Positions 1 through 8,793 of a DNA stretch of 48,180 nt are shown piece after piece. The stretch spans positions 1-48,180 of the forward strand of contig MNWR01000091.1 in assembly GCA_001872725.1 (NCBI GenBank), in the 5' to 3' direction. A program made the translations under genes and the position numbers. How positions within the stretch are numbered: position 1 is the first letter of the stretch; each line of letters begins with the position of its first letter. The notes beneath the pieces are model-generated. The model made no database searches, was not told where the DNA came from, and saw only the letters and a list, made by a program, of their open reading frames with translations. This DNA is from Proteobacteria bacterium CG1_02_64_396 (GTDB lineage Bacteria > Pseudomonadota > MNWR01 > CG1-02-64-396).

Positions 1-567
1 GCGCGGGTGGGGGAGGGGGGGTGGGTTTTCACCTGCGGCGGCATCGGCCCGACCCCCGACGACCTGACTCGTCAGTCGGTGGCCGAGGCTTTTGGGCGAC
101 CGCTGGTGCGCTTTGCCGAAGCGGTACGGATGATGGAGATGTATCGCGGGGGACCGGTCTCTGAGATGGCCCAGAAGATGGCCGATCTACCCGAGGGGAG
201 CCTGCTTCTGGCCAACCCCACCGGCGGGGCGCCGGGATTTCAAATCGAGCGGGTGGTGGTCCTCCCTGGCATTCCCCAGGCGATGGAGGCCATTGTTCAG
301 CCTGTTCTCGACAGCATTCAGGCACCGACGATCCACACCCAAGAACGGCTGACCCGCCTGTTTGAATCGGTGTTGACCCCCGCATTCGAAGACTTTGTCG
401 CGAGCTACCCCGAACTCGATTTGGGATCCTACCCGCAGACCAAGGGGGTAAAGGGAACCTTGATTCGGGTTAGCGCCACCGACGCTTTGCGTTTGCAGCA
501 GGGGTGGGATTGGTTGATGGCCCAGGTCGACGCCCTTGAGGGCTCCTCAGCCGCCGACGCCTGCTGA
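1..567 (+). CDS. CinA/MoaB-type molybdopterin-binding domain protein (5' truncated)
   Basis: The reading frame is open from the first base, so the gene starts upstream of the window; the GTG at 7 is unlikely to be the true start because the motif strand before it is already in frame. The segment FTCGGIGPTPDDLTRQ is the hallmark of the MoCF_biosynth fold shared by MoaB, MogA and the CinA N-terminal domain (usual form TGGLGPTxDD). Later residues GSLLLANPTGGAPGF and VVVLPGIPQAME match the CinA-N family. No CinA C-terminal deamidase domain follows, so this is the short form annotated as competence/damage-inducible protein A or molybdopterin-binding protein. In vivo role uncertain. Its 3' end overlaps the convergent MFS gene by 21 bp. 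Confidence 0.8.
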   Translation, partial: ARVGEGGWVFTCGGIGPTPDDLTRQSVAEAFGRPLVRFAEAVRMMEMYRGGPVSEMAQKMADLPEGSLLLANPTGGAPGFQIERVVVLPGIPQAMEAIVQPVLDSIQAPTIHTQERLTRLFESVLTPAFEDFVASYPELDLGSYPQTKGVKGTLIRVSATDALRLQQGWDWLMAQVDALEGSSAADAC

Positions 568-1764
568 GGTTGCCGCCATCTGGCGATGATCGCGCATGAT
601 GGTTTGCCGCTGGACGAACACCATCAGCACTACCGCCATCACCGCCCCCGACATCACAAACGTACGTTCCCCCAACCCTGCGAACATCATCCCCCCCAAG
701 ACCGGCCCAACCACGCGACCCAAAGCGCTGAGAGACTGAAACAGCCCCAGCATCGTCCCCTGATGGTCGGGATCGCTGTTGAGCGAAACCAGGGCCGAAA
801 AGGTTGGATTCACCAGGCCCATGCCAAAAGCGATGGGGATCAAAAGCAGGTACAGCGCCGTTTGGTTATGCCACAGCGACAACAAGCTCAGACCCGCAGT
901 CATCAGTGCCAACCCAATCCGCGCCGCCTTTTTTTCACCCCATTTGGGGACCACCCGCCGCACCATCCCCCCCTGAACCAGCACAATCAACACACCGACG
1001 TAGGCAAACACCCACCCGGCGTCCGCCATGGTCCAACCGAACTTCGCCTCGCCCCAGAGCGGCAAAACCACCTCGAAGGCGGCAAAAGCGGCGATCACCA
1101 GGAAGATCATGCCGCTCAAGGCCAACACCGCCGGATATCGCATCGCCTCTTTCCAAGGGGCCAAACTTAGGGGGTGGATCCACGCCTTGGCGGTCGGCAA
1201 ACCATGTACTCGGGTTTCTGCCAAGAAGAACAGGGCAAAAATCAGGTTCACAGCGCTTAACACTGCGGCGGTCAACGGCGCGGCGGCAATGCCGCCCCAC
1301 TGGGAAAGTACCCCACCCAGTGCCGGACCCATGACAAAACCGAGGCCGAAGGCCGCGCCGATCATTCCCATCCCCGCAGCCCGTTTTTCGGGGGGGGTAA
1401 TGTCGGCCACGATGGCCTGGGCGGTGGCGATGTTGGCCCCCATCACGCCGGCCACTGCCCGGCTCACAAAGAGCACCATCAACGATTCGGCCCAGCCGTA
1501 GACGGCATACGAAATCGCCGATCCTGCCAGGCCGATCAACAACACCGGTCGCCGCCCCCACCGATCCGACATCCGCCCCCAGAGCGGCATGAACAAAAAC
1601 TGCATCAGGGAGTAAATCCCCATCAACCAACCGATCTGGACGGGAGTGGCCAAGAAGCGAGGGTCGCTTGCATACAGCGGCATGAGGGGCAGCACCATGC
1701 CGAAACCGATCAGATCGAGCATCACGGTGACAAACACGATGCCCAAACTTGCTTTGCGTTTCAT
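547..1764 (-). CDS. MFS drug-efflux transporter (DHA1, TetA-like)
   Basis: This 405-residue protein has about 12 hydrophobic segments. It starts with LDLIGFGMVLPLMPLYA in TM1, as in TetA-like DHA1 antiporters. Motif A follows TM2 as GRMSDRWGRRPVLLIG (about residues 63-78), and a glycine-rich motif C-like stretch with GPALGG lies in TM5. These are signs of proton-driven drug or metabolite export through the inner membrane. Substrate cannot be read from the sequence. The gene stands alone; its 3' end overlaps the end of the upstream CinA/MoaB-like gene, and 74 bp separate its start from the methyltransferase gene behind it. Start: ATG at 1764, the first in frame. Confidence 0.85.
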   Translation of the reverse strand: MKRKASLGIVFVTVMLDLIGFGMVLPLMPLYASDPRFLATPVQIGWLMGIYSLMQFLFMPLWGRMSDRWGRRPVLLIGLAGSAISYAVYGWAESLMVLFVSRAVAGVMGANIATAQAIVADITPPEKRAAGMGMIGAAFGLGFVMGPALGGVLSQWGGIAAAPLTAAVLSAVNLIFALFFLAETRVHGLPTAKAWIHPLSLAPWKEAMRYPAVLALSGMIFLVIAAFAAFEVVLPLWGEAKFGWTMADAGWVFAYVGVLIVLVQGGMVRRVVPKWGEKKAARIGLALMTAGLSLLSLWHNQTALYLLLIPIAFGMGLVNPTFSALVSLNSDPDHQGTMLGLFQSLSALGRVVGPVLGGMMFAGLGERTFVMSGAVMAVVLMVFVQRQTIMRDHRQMAATSAGVGG

Positions 1765-1838
1765 TCAATACTCCGCTGTTTGGCGGGGGAGGGGCGGGGA
1801 GGATACGCAGGCTAAAATCCGATCACAACACTCGGGTA

Positions 1839-2456
1839 TCATCGGGCCCCGAATTTCACGGCGGACCACCGGGGTAGGAACATCCCGGTACGCTCGCGAT
1901 AGGGGCCATAGGTTTGCCCGAACCGCTGCATCAGGCGGCGCTCCTCGAAGAGGGCCCCAACCACGAGATAGAGGGAAATCATGGTGGCCGAAACCAGCTG
2001 ATCGGCCTCCAGAGGTCGGCCCCAAACCAGAACCAAACCGGCGGTGTACAGGGGGTGACGAATCCAGCGTAGCGCCCCCTCTTCAACAAACCGATCAGGT
2101 ACATTCAGATTGCGGGCCCGCCACTGCTTGGTTCCGGCAAAGTGGCTCAGGTCGTAACGTCTCAAGGTATCGAGGAACAAGACGAGGGCGGCCACATCGG
2201 CGATCATCACCGCCCAACCCCAGGGGGGGGACCAGGGATCCCAAGCCCTCGGGGTCGGGGTGAAGTATTCCAGCCCCAACAGGGCCGCCACCGCCACGGT
2301 CGAAACCCCATTGAAAATCAAGCGATAGGCCGGCGCCCAGCGCGGTGCATGGAGCACCATCCACCGTTTGGGACCGTTTCCGGCCGCCCAGGAATGGGAC
2401 AACCCAAAGGCCAGCCAGCCTGCCACCAGACCGATTTCATGACCCAGCATAACCAT
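1839..2456 (-). CDS. Membrane isoprenylcysteine-methyltransferase-like (ICMT/NnrU-type) protein
   Basis: About 205 residues with four or five membrane segments. The C-terminal signature RWIRHPLYTAGLVL followed by EERRLMQRFGQTYGPYRERTGMFLP is the SAM-binding pattern of the ICMT/PEMT family of integral-membrane methyltransferases (RHPxY, then E, then FGxxYxxY). Bacterial members act on unknown lipids or small hydrophobic substrates, so no function is assigned. The frame extends upstream to a TTG at 2465, but ATG codons at 2456 and 2450 are more likely starts. Either way the 5' end overlaps the divergent mutY start by 10-20 bp, which is unusual and leaves almost no promoter space between them. 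Confidence 0.65.
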   Translation of the reverse strand: MVMLGHEIGLVAGWLAFGLSHSWAAGNGPKRWMVLHAPRWAPAYRLIFNGVSTVAVAALLGLEYFTPTPRAWDPWSPPWGWAVMIADVAALVLFLDTLRRYDLSHFAGTKQWRARNLNVPDRFVEEGALRWIRHPLYTAGLVLVWGRPLEADQLVSATMISLYLVVGALFEERRLMQRFGQTYGPYRERTGMFLPRWSAVKFGAR

Positions 2457-3470
2457 CCCCCACAAGCGTTCGATGCGGCCTCTGCCTTACTGGCTTGGTA
2501 CGACCGGGGTCACCGCGATCTGCCATGGCGGCATACACGCGACCCCTATGCCATCTGGGTTTCAGAAATCATGTTGCAGCAGACCCAGGTTGCCACGGTC
2601 CTGGATCGATTTCCCCGTTTTATGGCCCGGTTTCCCATCGTGAATGCCTTGGCCGCAGCCGACGAGGATGCGGTTTTGCACGAGTGGGCGGGTCTGGGGT
2701 ATTACCGCCGAGCGCGACTGCTCCACCGGGCGGCTGGGGAGATCGTCCGCACCTGGGGCGGTTCGTTCCCAGACTCGGTGGCAGCACTTTCTTCGCTCCC
2801 CGGAGTGGGGCGTTCGACGGCGGGCGCCATTGCCGCCATCGCCTTCGCTCTGCCGGCCCCAATTCTCGACGGAAACGTGCGCCGGGTACTGACCCGGCAG
2901 CTTGATCTCGATCTTCCTGCCGACCGAGGGCGTGGGCTCGACCTGCTGTGGCGTGAGGCGCAGGCCCGAACCTCGGTGGAGAGACCAGGCGATTACACCC
3001 AGGCGATTATGGAGTTGGGAGCCACCCTCTGTTTGCCCCGCCAGCCCCGCTGCATCGATTGCCCCTGGTGTTCCAGTTGCCTGGCGCTGCTGCGCCAAAC
3101 CATCCTTCAACGTCCAGTACGTGGCAGCGCCCAAAAGGTGCAAGAGGAGGTTTGGCATCTGCTCCTTGCCGAACGCGATGAGGGGGTGATTCTGACCAAA
3201 CGACCGGCTCATGGTATCTGGGGTAGCCTCTGGTCGCTGCCGGTGCAAAACGATCCGCCCCTTCCCCCTTTCGAGATTCTCGGAACCATCTCCCATCGCC
3301 TGACCCATCGTCTGCTCACGCTAATCCCCTATCGGGTCGAGGATGCCCCCGGTACCCTCATCCCTTGGGGGGAGGTATTGTCCCTCGGGCTGCCACAACC
3401 GGTCGGCCGATTGCTGCGCCGTCATTTTCCCCATCGTTTTAGCCCATCCCACCCGGCGGAATCTTCATGA
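2439..3470 (+). CDS. mutY: A/G-specific adenine DNA glycosylase
   Basis: A 343-residue MutY, which removes adenine mispaired with 8-oxoguanine. The ATG at 2439 gives the standard N-terminus, running into LLAWYDRGHRDLPWR and EIMLQQTQVATVLDRF. The helix-hairpin-helix LPGVGRSTAGAIAAIAF is followed by the catalytic aspartate in PILDGNVRRVL. A [4Fe-4S] loop with spacing C-x6-C-x2-C-x5-C is complete in CLPRQPRCIDCPWCSSC. The C-terminal NUDIX-like domain contains the expected SHRLTHRLLTL segment. No good ribosome binding site precedes 2439. The stop overlaps the next start as ATGA, so mutY, the CNNM gene and mgtE look like one transcript. Confidence 0.95.
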   Translation: MTQHNHPPQAFDAASALLAWYDRGHRDLPWRHTRDPYAIWVSEIMLQQTQVATVLDRFPRFMARFPIVNALAAADEDAVLHEWAGLGYYRRARLLHRAAGEIVRTWGGSFPDSVAALSSLPGVGRSTAGAIAAIAFALPAPILDGNVRRVLTRQLDLDLPADRGRGLDLLWREAQARTSVERPGDYTQAIMELGATLCLPRQPRCIDCPWCSSCLALLRQTILQRPVRGSAQKVQEEVWHLLLAERDEGVILTKRPAHGIWGSLWSLPVQNDPPLPPFEILGTISHRLTHRLLTLIPYRVEDAPGTLIPWGEVLSLGLPQPVGRLLRRHFPHRFSPSHPAESS

Positions 3471-4759
3471 GTGATTGGCTTTACCTGACCCTGGCTTTGG
3501 CGCTTGTAGCGGCCAACGCCTTTTTTGTGGCGGCTGAGTTCGCCATGGTCTCCACCGGTCTTGCCACCATTGAAACCCGGATTGCCGATGGGGTGCGTCT
3601 GGCTCGGGTGGTGCAGTACCTCAAATTCAGGCTTGATGAGGCGTTGGCCGCCTGCCAACTGGGGATCACCTTTGCCTCGTTGGGGCTGGGCTGGGTGGGG
3701 GAACCGGCGATGGGGCATCTGCTGGCCGAACCGCTTCAGCGCTTGGGCTACGCAGAATCGACCACCCACACCATCGGTTTTTTACTCGCCTTCGGCCTGA
3801 TTTCTGGGGTGCACATCGTGGTGGGAGAACAGGCACCCAAGGTTTTTTCGATCCGCTTTGCCGCCCGTACCGCCGAGATCGTCGCCCTGCCTCTGTTGGC
3901 CTTCATTTACCTGATTTACCCCTTCATTCGGCTGCTCAGCATCACCACCACCCTGGTCCTGCGCCCGTTTGGGTTTAAGCCGGGGGTTCACTCGGCCCAC
4001 ATCCATTCCACCGATGAATTGCAGCTGTTGATTGAACAAAGCGCCGACATCGGCCACCTGCCCCAAGAGGAACACCGGGTGATCGCAGGCGCCCTCGAAA
4101 TGGGCTCGATCACGGTTCAAGAGATCATGGTCGCCCGCCCCGATGTCACCTACCTGACCACCGACATGAGCTGCGAGGCGGTTTCAAAAACCATCCGCAC
4201 CCATTGGCATGCCCGCTATCCCCTGTTCGACCTTGAGGAACGGGCGGTTGGGGTAGTCGCCACCCGCGATTGGATCAAAGGGGGGGAGCAGGGGGAGGAT
4301 CTGGCCGCCTTGATCGACCAGGCCCCTTTGTTGATCCCTGAAACCCTGCCGGTCGACGAGGTGATGCGCACCATGCAAAAGGCCAGCGCCACGATGGCGA
4401 TTGTCATCGACGAATATGGCGATTGGACCGGCTTGGTCACCTGGCGCGACCTGTTCGAATACTTCACTGGGGTCCAGGCCGACGAGGAGGAGGAGGAGGG
4501 GCCCTCCCTCACCGAGCTGGGACAGGGGGTGTGGGAGGCGGCCGGATGGGTGGCTCTTCGGGATGTGGAGCGGGCACTCGATTGGGAGGTTGAGGCCCTA
4601 CAGGCCAACACCGTGGGGGGGGCGATCATGGAGCGGCTTGGCCGGATTCCCCTGGCTGGGGATGTGGTCGAATTTGCCCCGTATCGTTTCACCGTCTTGC
4701 GGATGGATCACCTCCGGGTCGACCGCCTGCGCATCGAACGACTGCCTGAGGAATCCTGA
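3467..4759 (+). CDS. CNNM/CorC (HlyC)-family transmembrane protein with CBS pair
   Basis: This 430-residue protein begins with a DUF21/CNNM membrane domain (residues about 1-190; motifs AANAFFVAAEFAMV and CQLGITFASLGLGWVGEPA). A tandem CBS module follows (about 205-335, including VIDEYGDWTGLVTWRDLFEYFTG), then a CorC_HlyC C-terminal domain (about 350-425, WVALRDVERALDWE to VGGAIMERLGRIPLAGD). The family is linked to magnesium/cobalt efflux or homeostasis; the hemolysin label is historical. Its position immediately before mgtE supports a role in Mg2+ handling. Translation is probably coupled to mutY through the ATGA overlap. An acidic stretch EEEEEE lies between the CBS and CorC domains. Confidence 0.9.
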   Translation: MSDWLYLTLALALVAANAFFVAAEFAMVSTGLATIETRIADGVRLARVVQYLKFRLDEALAACQLGITFASLGLGWVGEPAMGHLLAEPLQRLGYAESTTHTIGFLLAFGLISGVHIVVGEQAPKVFSIRFAARTAEIVALPLLAFIYLIYPFIRLLSITTTLVLRPFGFKPGVHSAHIHSTDELQLLIEQSADIGHLPQEEHRVIAGALEMGSITVQEIMVARPDVTYLTTDMSCEAVSKTIRTHWHARYPLFDLEERAVGVVATRDWIKGGEQGEDLAALIDQAPLLIPETLPVDEVMRTMQKASATMAIVIDEYGDWTGLVTWRDLFEYFTGVQADEEEEEGPSLTELGQGVWEAAGWVALRDVERALDWEVEALQANTVGGAIMERLGRIPLAGDVVEFAPYRFTVLRMDHLRVDRLRIERLPEES

Positions 4760-4761
4760 TC

Positions 4762-6126
4762 GTGATGCCCTTTACCCCCAAGGACCCCTTCGATCTTTTG
4801 CCTCAAATCTCTGAACGGGTGCAGCGCCGTCATCCCTTCTCGGTGATGGCCCTGCTCTCCCCCCTGCATCCAGCCGACATCGCTCGGATCATCGCCGACC
4901 TCGACGCCGATGACCGGGCCTGGGTCGTCGAGATTCTGCCCGACGAAACCCGGGGCGAGGTGCTGCTGGAGCTGGCCGAGGGGCAACGGGAAGACCTGCT
5001 CGAAGATATGAGCGAGGCTTCGATTTCGGGCGCCTTGGTCCACCTGGATTCGGACGACGCCGCCGACCTTCTTCAAGAACTCGACGACGATCTTGCCCAG
5101 AAGATTGTCTCTGAGATGGATGCCGCCGACCGGCGCGAGGTCGAGCATCTGCTCGGCTACGCCGAAGACACTGCGGGCGGATTGATGCAGGTCGAACTGT
5201 TCAAGGTGCGCGAGGACTGGCCCCCCGAAAAGGTGATGGAGGTCTTTCGCCGCTTTGGTCGTCAGGTCGACCGCATCCACACCATCTTTTTGGTCGACGA
5301 CGATAACCACCTGAAGGGCAAGCTGTCGTTTCGACAATTGATTCTGGCCGAACCGGGACGACCCGTTCTCGAATTCGCCGATGTCGACCCGGTGCGGGTT
5401 CTGCCCGAGGTTGACCAGGAGGAGGTCGCCCGCCTGTTCGAGAAATACGATTTGGTCAGTCTCCCGGTGGTCGACGCGACGGGTCACCTGATTGGACGGA
5501 TCACCTCGGACGACATCTTCGACGTCATCACCGAGGAGGCGAGCGAAGACATCTACCGTCTGGGCGGCGTCGAGGGGGACGATCTTGAAGACGCGGTGTT
5601 GCCGACGGCGGCCCGACGCGGTGCCTGGCTTTTTCTGAACCTGATTACCGCGATCAGCGCCTCATACGTCATTTCTCTGTTCGAGGCGACCTTGGCCCAG
5701 GTGGTGGCGCTGGCGATCTTGATGCCGATTGTCGCCTCGATGGGGGGCAACGCCGGGACTCAAACCCTGACCGTCATTGTGCGCGGCTTGGCGCTGGGCA
5801 GGATCACCCCCCGCAATGCCATGCCGTTGGTCGTCAAACAGGTGGGAGTGGGGATGGTCAACGGGCTGGCCTTTGCCCTGGTGCTGGGTGTGGTGGCCAG
5901 CTGGTGGTTCCCCGACCTGGGCAGCCGCTTGGGGGTGGTGATTGGACTTGCGATGATGATCAATCTGTTGGTCGCTGGGCTGGCCGGAAGTCTGATCCCG
6001 CTGGCGCTGAAAAAGATGAACATCGACCCGGCACTTGCTTCGGGCATTCTGCTCACGACCCTGACCGACGTCATCGGGTTCTTCGCCTTTTTGGGACTGG
6101 CCCAGACGATGTTGCTTGGGTCGTGA
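4762..6126 (+). CDS. mgtE: Magnesium transporter MgtE
   Basis: A 454-residue MgtE channel/transporter. The N-terminal superhelical MgtE_N domain is rich in acidic residues (about 30-130, LHPADIARIIADLDADDRAWVV). A CBS pair follows (about 130-260) and then the membrane domain (about 275-454) with five hydrophobic spans and the pore-family signature MGGNAGTQTLTVIVRGLALG. The cytosolic domains sense Mg2+ and gate the pore. It begins 2 bp after the CNNM-family stop; the start is GTG at 4762 or, equally possible, the ATG immediately after it at 4765. The 107 bp to the convergent CDF gene contain no obvious hairpin terminator. Confidence 0.95.
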   Translation: MMPFTPKDPFDLLPQISERVQRRHPFSVMALLSPLHPADIARIIADLDADDRAWVVEILPDETRGEVLLELAEGQREDLLEDMSEASISGALVHLDSDDAADLLQELDDDLAQKIVSEMDAADRREVEHLLGYAEDTAGGLMQVELFKVREDWPPEKVMEVFRRFGRQVDRIHTIFLVDDDNHLKGKLSFRQLILAEPGRPVLEFADVDPVRVLPEVDQEEVARLFEKYDLVSLPVVDATGHLIGRITSDDIFDVITEEASEDIYRLGGVEGDDLEDAVLPTAARRGAWLFLNLITAISASYVISLFEATLAQVVALAILMPIVASMGGNAGTQTLTVIVRGLALGRITPRNAMPLVVKQVGVGMVNGLAFALVLGVVASWWFPDLGSRLGVVIGLAMMINLLVAGLAGSLIPLALKKMNIDPALASGILLTTLTDVIGFFAFLGLAQTMLLGS

Positions 6127-6233
6127 GCAATCGCTAACTTTCGACGTGTTTGGATTGTTTTCAAACCATTGTAAAATAAAGAAAATATTAGAATCGTCGC
6201 GTTTTGAGGGGCTCAAAATCTTTTCTGAAGGGG

Positions 6234-7436
6234 TCAGCTCGGTCCAATCGAGCCGATAGGGGGTAGTTCCAGGACCGCCTTGACCCGAGAAACCCGCTCC
6301 CACTGCCGAGAATGCTCTACCAGATGTTGGGCCTGGGTTTGGGCCTGTTCGATGGTCCAAGTCGGGTTGACCCTCAGGTGCAGATCGATCTCCACCTCTC
6401 CCCCGAGGTAGTGCAGCGTCACATCCACCACCTCAAGACCGTCGATCGATACCATGGCGGCAAACCGGCTTTTGTATTCCTCGCGGCTGGGGAGGATCGC
6501 CACCCCGACCACATCTTCTTCAGGATCGATGTGGACCATCACGTCGCTCACAGTGGGGACCTTCTGCACGATGGTCCGTCGCACCCGCTCGGCGATCTGA
6601 TGCCCCTCCGAAACGCTGATGCGGTCCGGCACTTGAACATGCACATCGACCAACACCTCGCTGCCCAAGCGGCGGGCCTTGAACATGTGCAAGTCGACCA
6701 CCCCAGCAACCTCGGCGATCTCACGTTTGATCTCTTGGCGTAGCCCCTTCTCGACGCTGGCGTCGGTCAGATCGCGAAACCCCTGAAGTCCGATGGATCC
6801 CCCAACGTGAACCACAATCCCCCCCACCACCACACCGGCGATGGCGTCAAAGACCGGGTACCCAAACAGCCCCCCTACGATCCCAGCCATGGCCCCCACC
6901 GACGACAGGGCGTCGGAGCGGTGGTGCCAGGCGTTGGCTTCCAGGCTTTTGGAATGAAGCTTTCGGGCCACCCGCACCGTGTAGTGGTAGAGCCATTCCT
7001 TGCTCACGATTGAAACGAGGACAATCCACAGGGTGAGGGTGTGGGGCTGGACCAGATCGCCCCGACCGATGTGGGTCAGGGCGTCGGCGATCAAACCGAT
7101 GCCTACCCCGACCAGAATCAGGGCGAGCACCACCTGACCTACGGTTTCGAATTTGCCGTGGCCATAGGGATGGTTTTCATCCGCCTCGGCCCCACCGATT
7201 TTGTTGGTGACCAGGATGACCCCGTCCGAAAGCAGATCCGATAGCGAGTGCAGCCCGTCGGCGACCAGCGCGGTGGAGTGGCCCATGACACCGCCGACGG
7301 TTTTTCCCAAGGCGAGCAGGGTGTTCAGCCCCGCGCCGACCCAGGTCACTCTGGCGATTTCACGGGCCCGCTCCTGCCGCTGTGTCCCCATCAGGGCGCG
7401 CTCGGCGAGATCTACCTGGTGGCGATGGCTGCTCAA
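6234..7436 (-). CDS. Cation diffusion facilitator (CDF) family metal transporter
   Basis: A 400-residue CDF protein. Metal-site motifs are HSLSD in TM2 (inside ALVADGLHSLSDLLSDG) and HHRSD in TM5 (NAWHHRSDALSS), together with HPYGHGKFE between TM2 and TM3. HxxxD at both positions is typical of zinc-preferring CDFs, though metal choice cannot be proved here. It is longer than FieF-type members because the cytoplasmic C-terminus appears to hold two ferredoxin-like dimerisation modules (about 215-290 and 310-385). The preferred start is the TTG at 7436: a GGAGG lies seven bases before it and it overlaps the tusA-like stop as TTGA. The next ATG, at 7391, has no ribosome binding site. Confidence 0.88.
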   Translation of the reverse strand: MSSHRHQVDLAERALMGTQRQERAREIARVTWVGAGLNTLLALGKTVGGVMGHSTALVADGLHSLSDLLSDGVILVTNKIGGAEADENHPYGHGKFETVGQVVLALILVGVGIGLIADALTHIGRGDLVQPHTLTLWIVLVSIVSKEWLYHYTVRVARKLHSKSLEANAWHHRSDALSSVGAMAGIVGGLFGYPVFDAIAGVVVGGIVVHVGGSIGLQGFRDLTDASVEKGLRQEIKREIAEVAGVVDLHMFKARRLGSEVLVDVHVQVPDRISVSEGHQIAERVRRTIVQKVPTVSDVMVHIDPEEDVVGVAILPSREEYKSRFAAMVSIDGLEVVDVTLHYLGGEVEIDLHLRVNPTWTIEQAQTQAQHLVEHSRQWERVSRVKAVLELPPIGSIGPS

Positions 7437-7678
7437 CCCGCCCCTCCAATCTGAACCACGATGCGCACCGAACGCCCATCAACCTGCTGTTCAATCACCT
7501 CATGGCCATGAATCCGACACCAGGCGGGAATGTCGACGGCGGCGCCCGGATCGCTGGCGAGAATCTGCAAGCGGCTGCCCGGCTGCATCTCTTTGACCCT
7601 CTTCTGGGTGCGAATGACCGGTAGTGGGCAGAGCAAACCCCGGCAGTCGAGCTGCTCCAGCTCAGAGGTACCAGTCAT
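7433..7678 (-). CDS. TusA-family sulfur carrier protein
   Basis: An 81-residue TusA-type protein. The motif LDCRGLLCPLPVIRTQK carries the active-site cysteine (C17) in CPxP; a second cysteine, C12, lies just before it. The ATG at 7678 follows GAGGAGG at ideal distance. The family carries persulfide between sulfurtransferases and acceptors such as tRNA thiolases or Dsr/Hdr proteins. It overlaps the end of the upstream PP-loop gene by 17 bp and the CDF start by 4 bp. The pairing of this carrier with a PP-loop thiouridylase-like protein suggests it delivers sulfur for tRNA thiolation, in contrast to the sHdr-linked TusA at 29613. Confidence 0.9.
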   Translation of the reverse strand: MTGTSELEQLDCRGLLCPLPVIRTQKRVKEMQPGSRLQILASDPGAAVDIPAWCRIHGHEVIEQQVDGRSVRIVVQIGGAG

Positions 7679-8732
7679 GGTCGACCTCCTCAGCGGGCAA
7701 AGGGGCGACCTCGCGGACAATCTGCTCCCCCGTTTTTCGGCGTAGGACGATGGCCACTGTGGCATCCCCGCGCCCCTTGCCGAAGCGGGCGGTGATACGC
7801 ATGGCACGTTCAGCCTCTTCCTCACTTTCTAAATTGCCGTCCACCAGCACCACCGGGCCGGGGACCACCTCGGCGCGCAGGGTATCGAAGCGGTCGCTGT
7901 AGCCTTGCAGATAGTGGTTTTCCCCCTCTTCGCGTCCCACGATCAGCTTGTATTGGGGGTTGATGCGCAGGTGGCGCCCCACCTTCAGCAACACAATGTC
8001 GTCCATGGTGTAGCGGCGCGAACCGCGCACCTGCCACATGTCTTTCAACCGCCGGGCATAATTTTCATCGGTCAGAAAACAGCATCCCCCTGCCGGTTGG
8101 GGGAACTCCTTGATGTCGAACTGGCGGACCAGCGCCAGTTGAGGCTTGCGCGATCTTCCACCGATACGGCCCAGTTTGCTCCGGTCGACCCACCCTTTTT
8201 TTTCGGGCTCGGTTTCGGGCAGCAGCTGCGCCGAAAGGGGACGCAGCAGCCACCCCCTCATTTCGGCGTCTCGCTCGATCACCGGGAAGGTATCCCGACG
8301 CTGACTCATGGGGCGCTCCCCCAGCACCTCACCGGTGAAGACAAAATCGAACCCCATCGTCTCCATCATCTGTTTGGCCTTCTGCACCATAAAAATTTTG
8401 CAGTCTAAGCAGGGATTAACGTTCTTGCCGTAGCCGTAGCGAGGGTTGGTAACGATCTCAACGTAGTCCTCTGAGATATCCTCGATGTGCAGCTTCACTC
8501 CTAGCTGTTCGGCGGCCGCCAAGGCGTCGTGCTGCTTCATCGTCCCATCTTTGTTGCTGCGCAACGCCTGGGTGTGGCCGGTGACGCAAAATCCGGTGTA
8601 GAAGTTGACACATTCGACCTCGATCCCTTGATTTTGCAGCATACGCACCGCCAAGATCGAATCGAGCCCCCCGGATAGCATCCCCAGGGCTCGAATGGGG
8701 CGCTGCCCCTGGTGGGTGATGACGTCGTTCAT
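7662..8732 (-). CDS. PP-loop ATPase, tRNA thiouridylase (MnmA/ThiI)-like
   Basis: A 356-residue protein. The PP-loop MLSGGLDSILAV (residues 18-29) binds ATP. Cysteines occur in FCVTGH, the CLDCKIF motif and the PAGGCCFLTDENYARRLKDM motif, as in a bacterial family often annotated as tRNA (5-methylaminomethyl-2-thiouridylate) methyltransferase but related to MnmA/ThiI/TtcA thiolation enzymes. The C-terminal third (from about residue 250) resembles the NFACT-R-like tail of this family. The expected role is adenylation and sulfur insertion into tRNA or another acceptor; the exact nucleotide is unknown. A good GAAGAAGG site precedes ATG 8732. Downstream are a TusA carrier and a CDF transporter, probably one operon, divergent from panE. 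Confidence 0.75.
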   Translation of the reverse strand: MNDVITHQGQRPIRALGMLSGGLDSILAVRMLQNQGIEVECVNFYTGFCVTGHTQALRSNKDGTMKQHDALAAAEQLGVKLHIEDISEDYVEIVTNPRYGYGKNVNPCLDCKIFMVQKAKQMMETMGFDFVFTGEVLGERPMSQRRDTFPVIERDAEMRGWLLRPLSAQLLPETEPEKKGWVDRSKLGRIGGRSRKPQLALVRQFDIKEFPQPAGGCCFLTDENYARRLKDMWQVRGSRRYTMDDIVLLKVGRHLRINPQYKLIVGREEGENHYLQGYSDRFDTLRAEVVPGPVVLVDGNLESEEEAERAMRITARFGKGRGDATVAIVLRRKTGEQIVREVAPLPAEEVDHDWYL

Positions 8733-8793
8733 ATAAAACCTTCTTCGTTCAATCCGGATTGCTCCGGTAGCTCATAAATCGTGAGGTAAGCCG

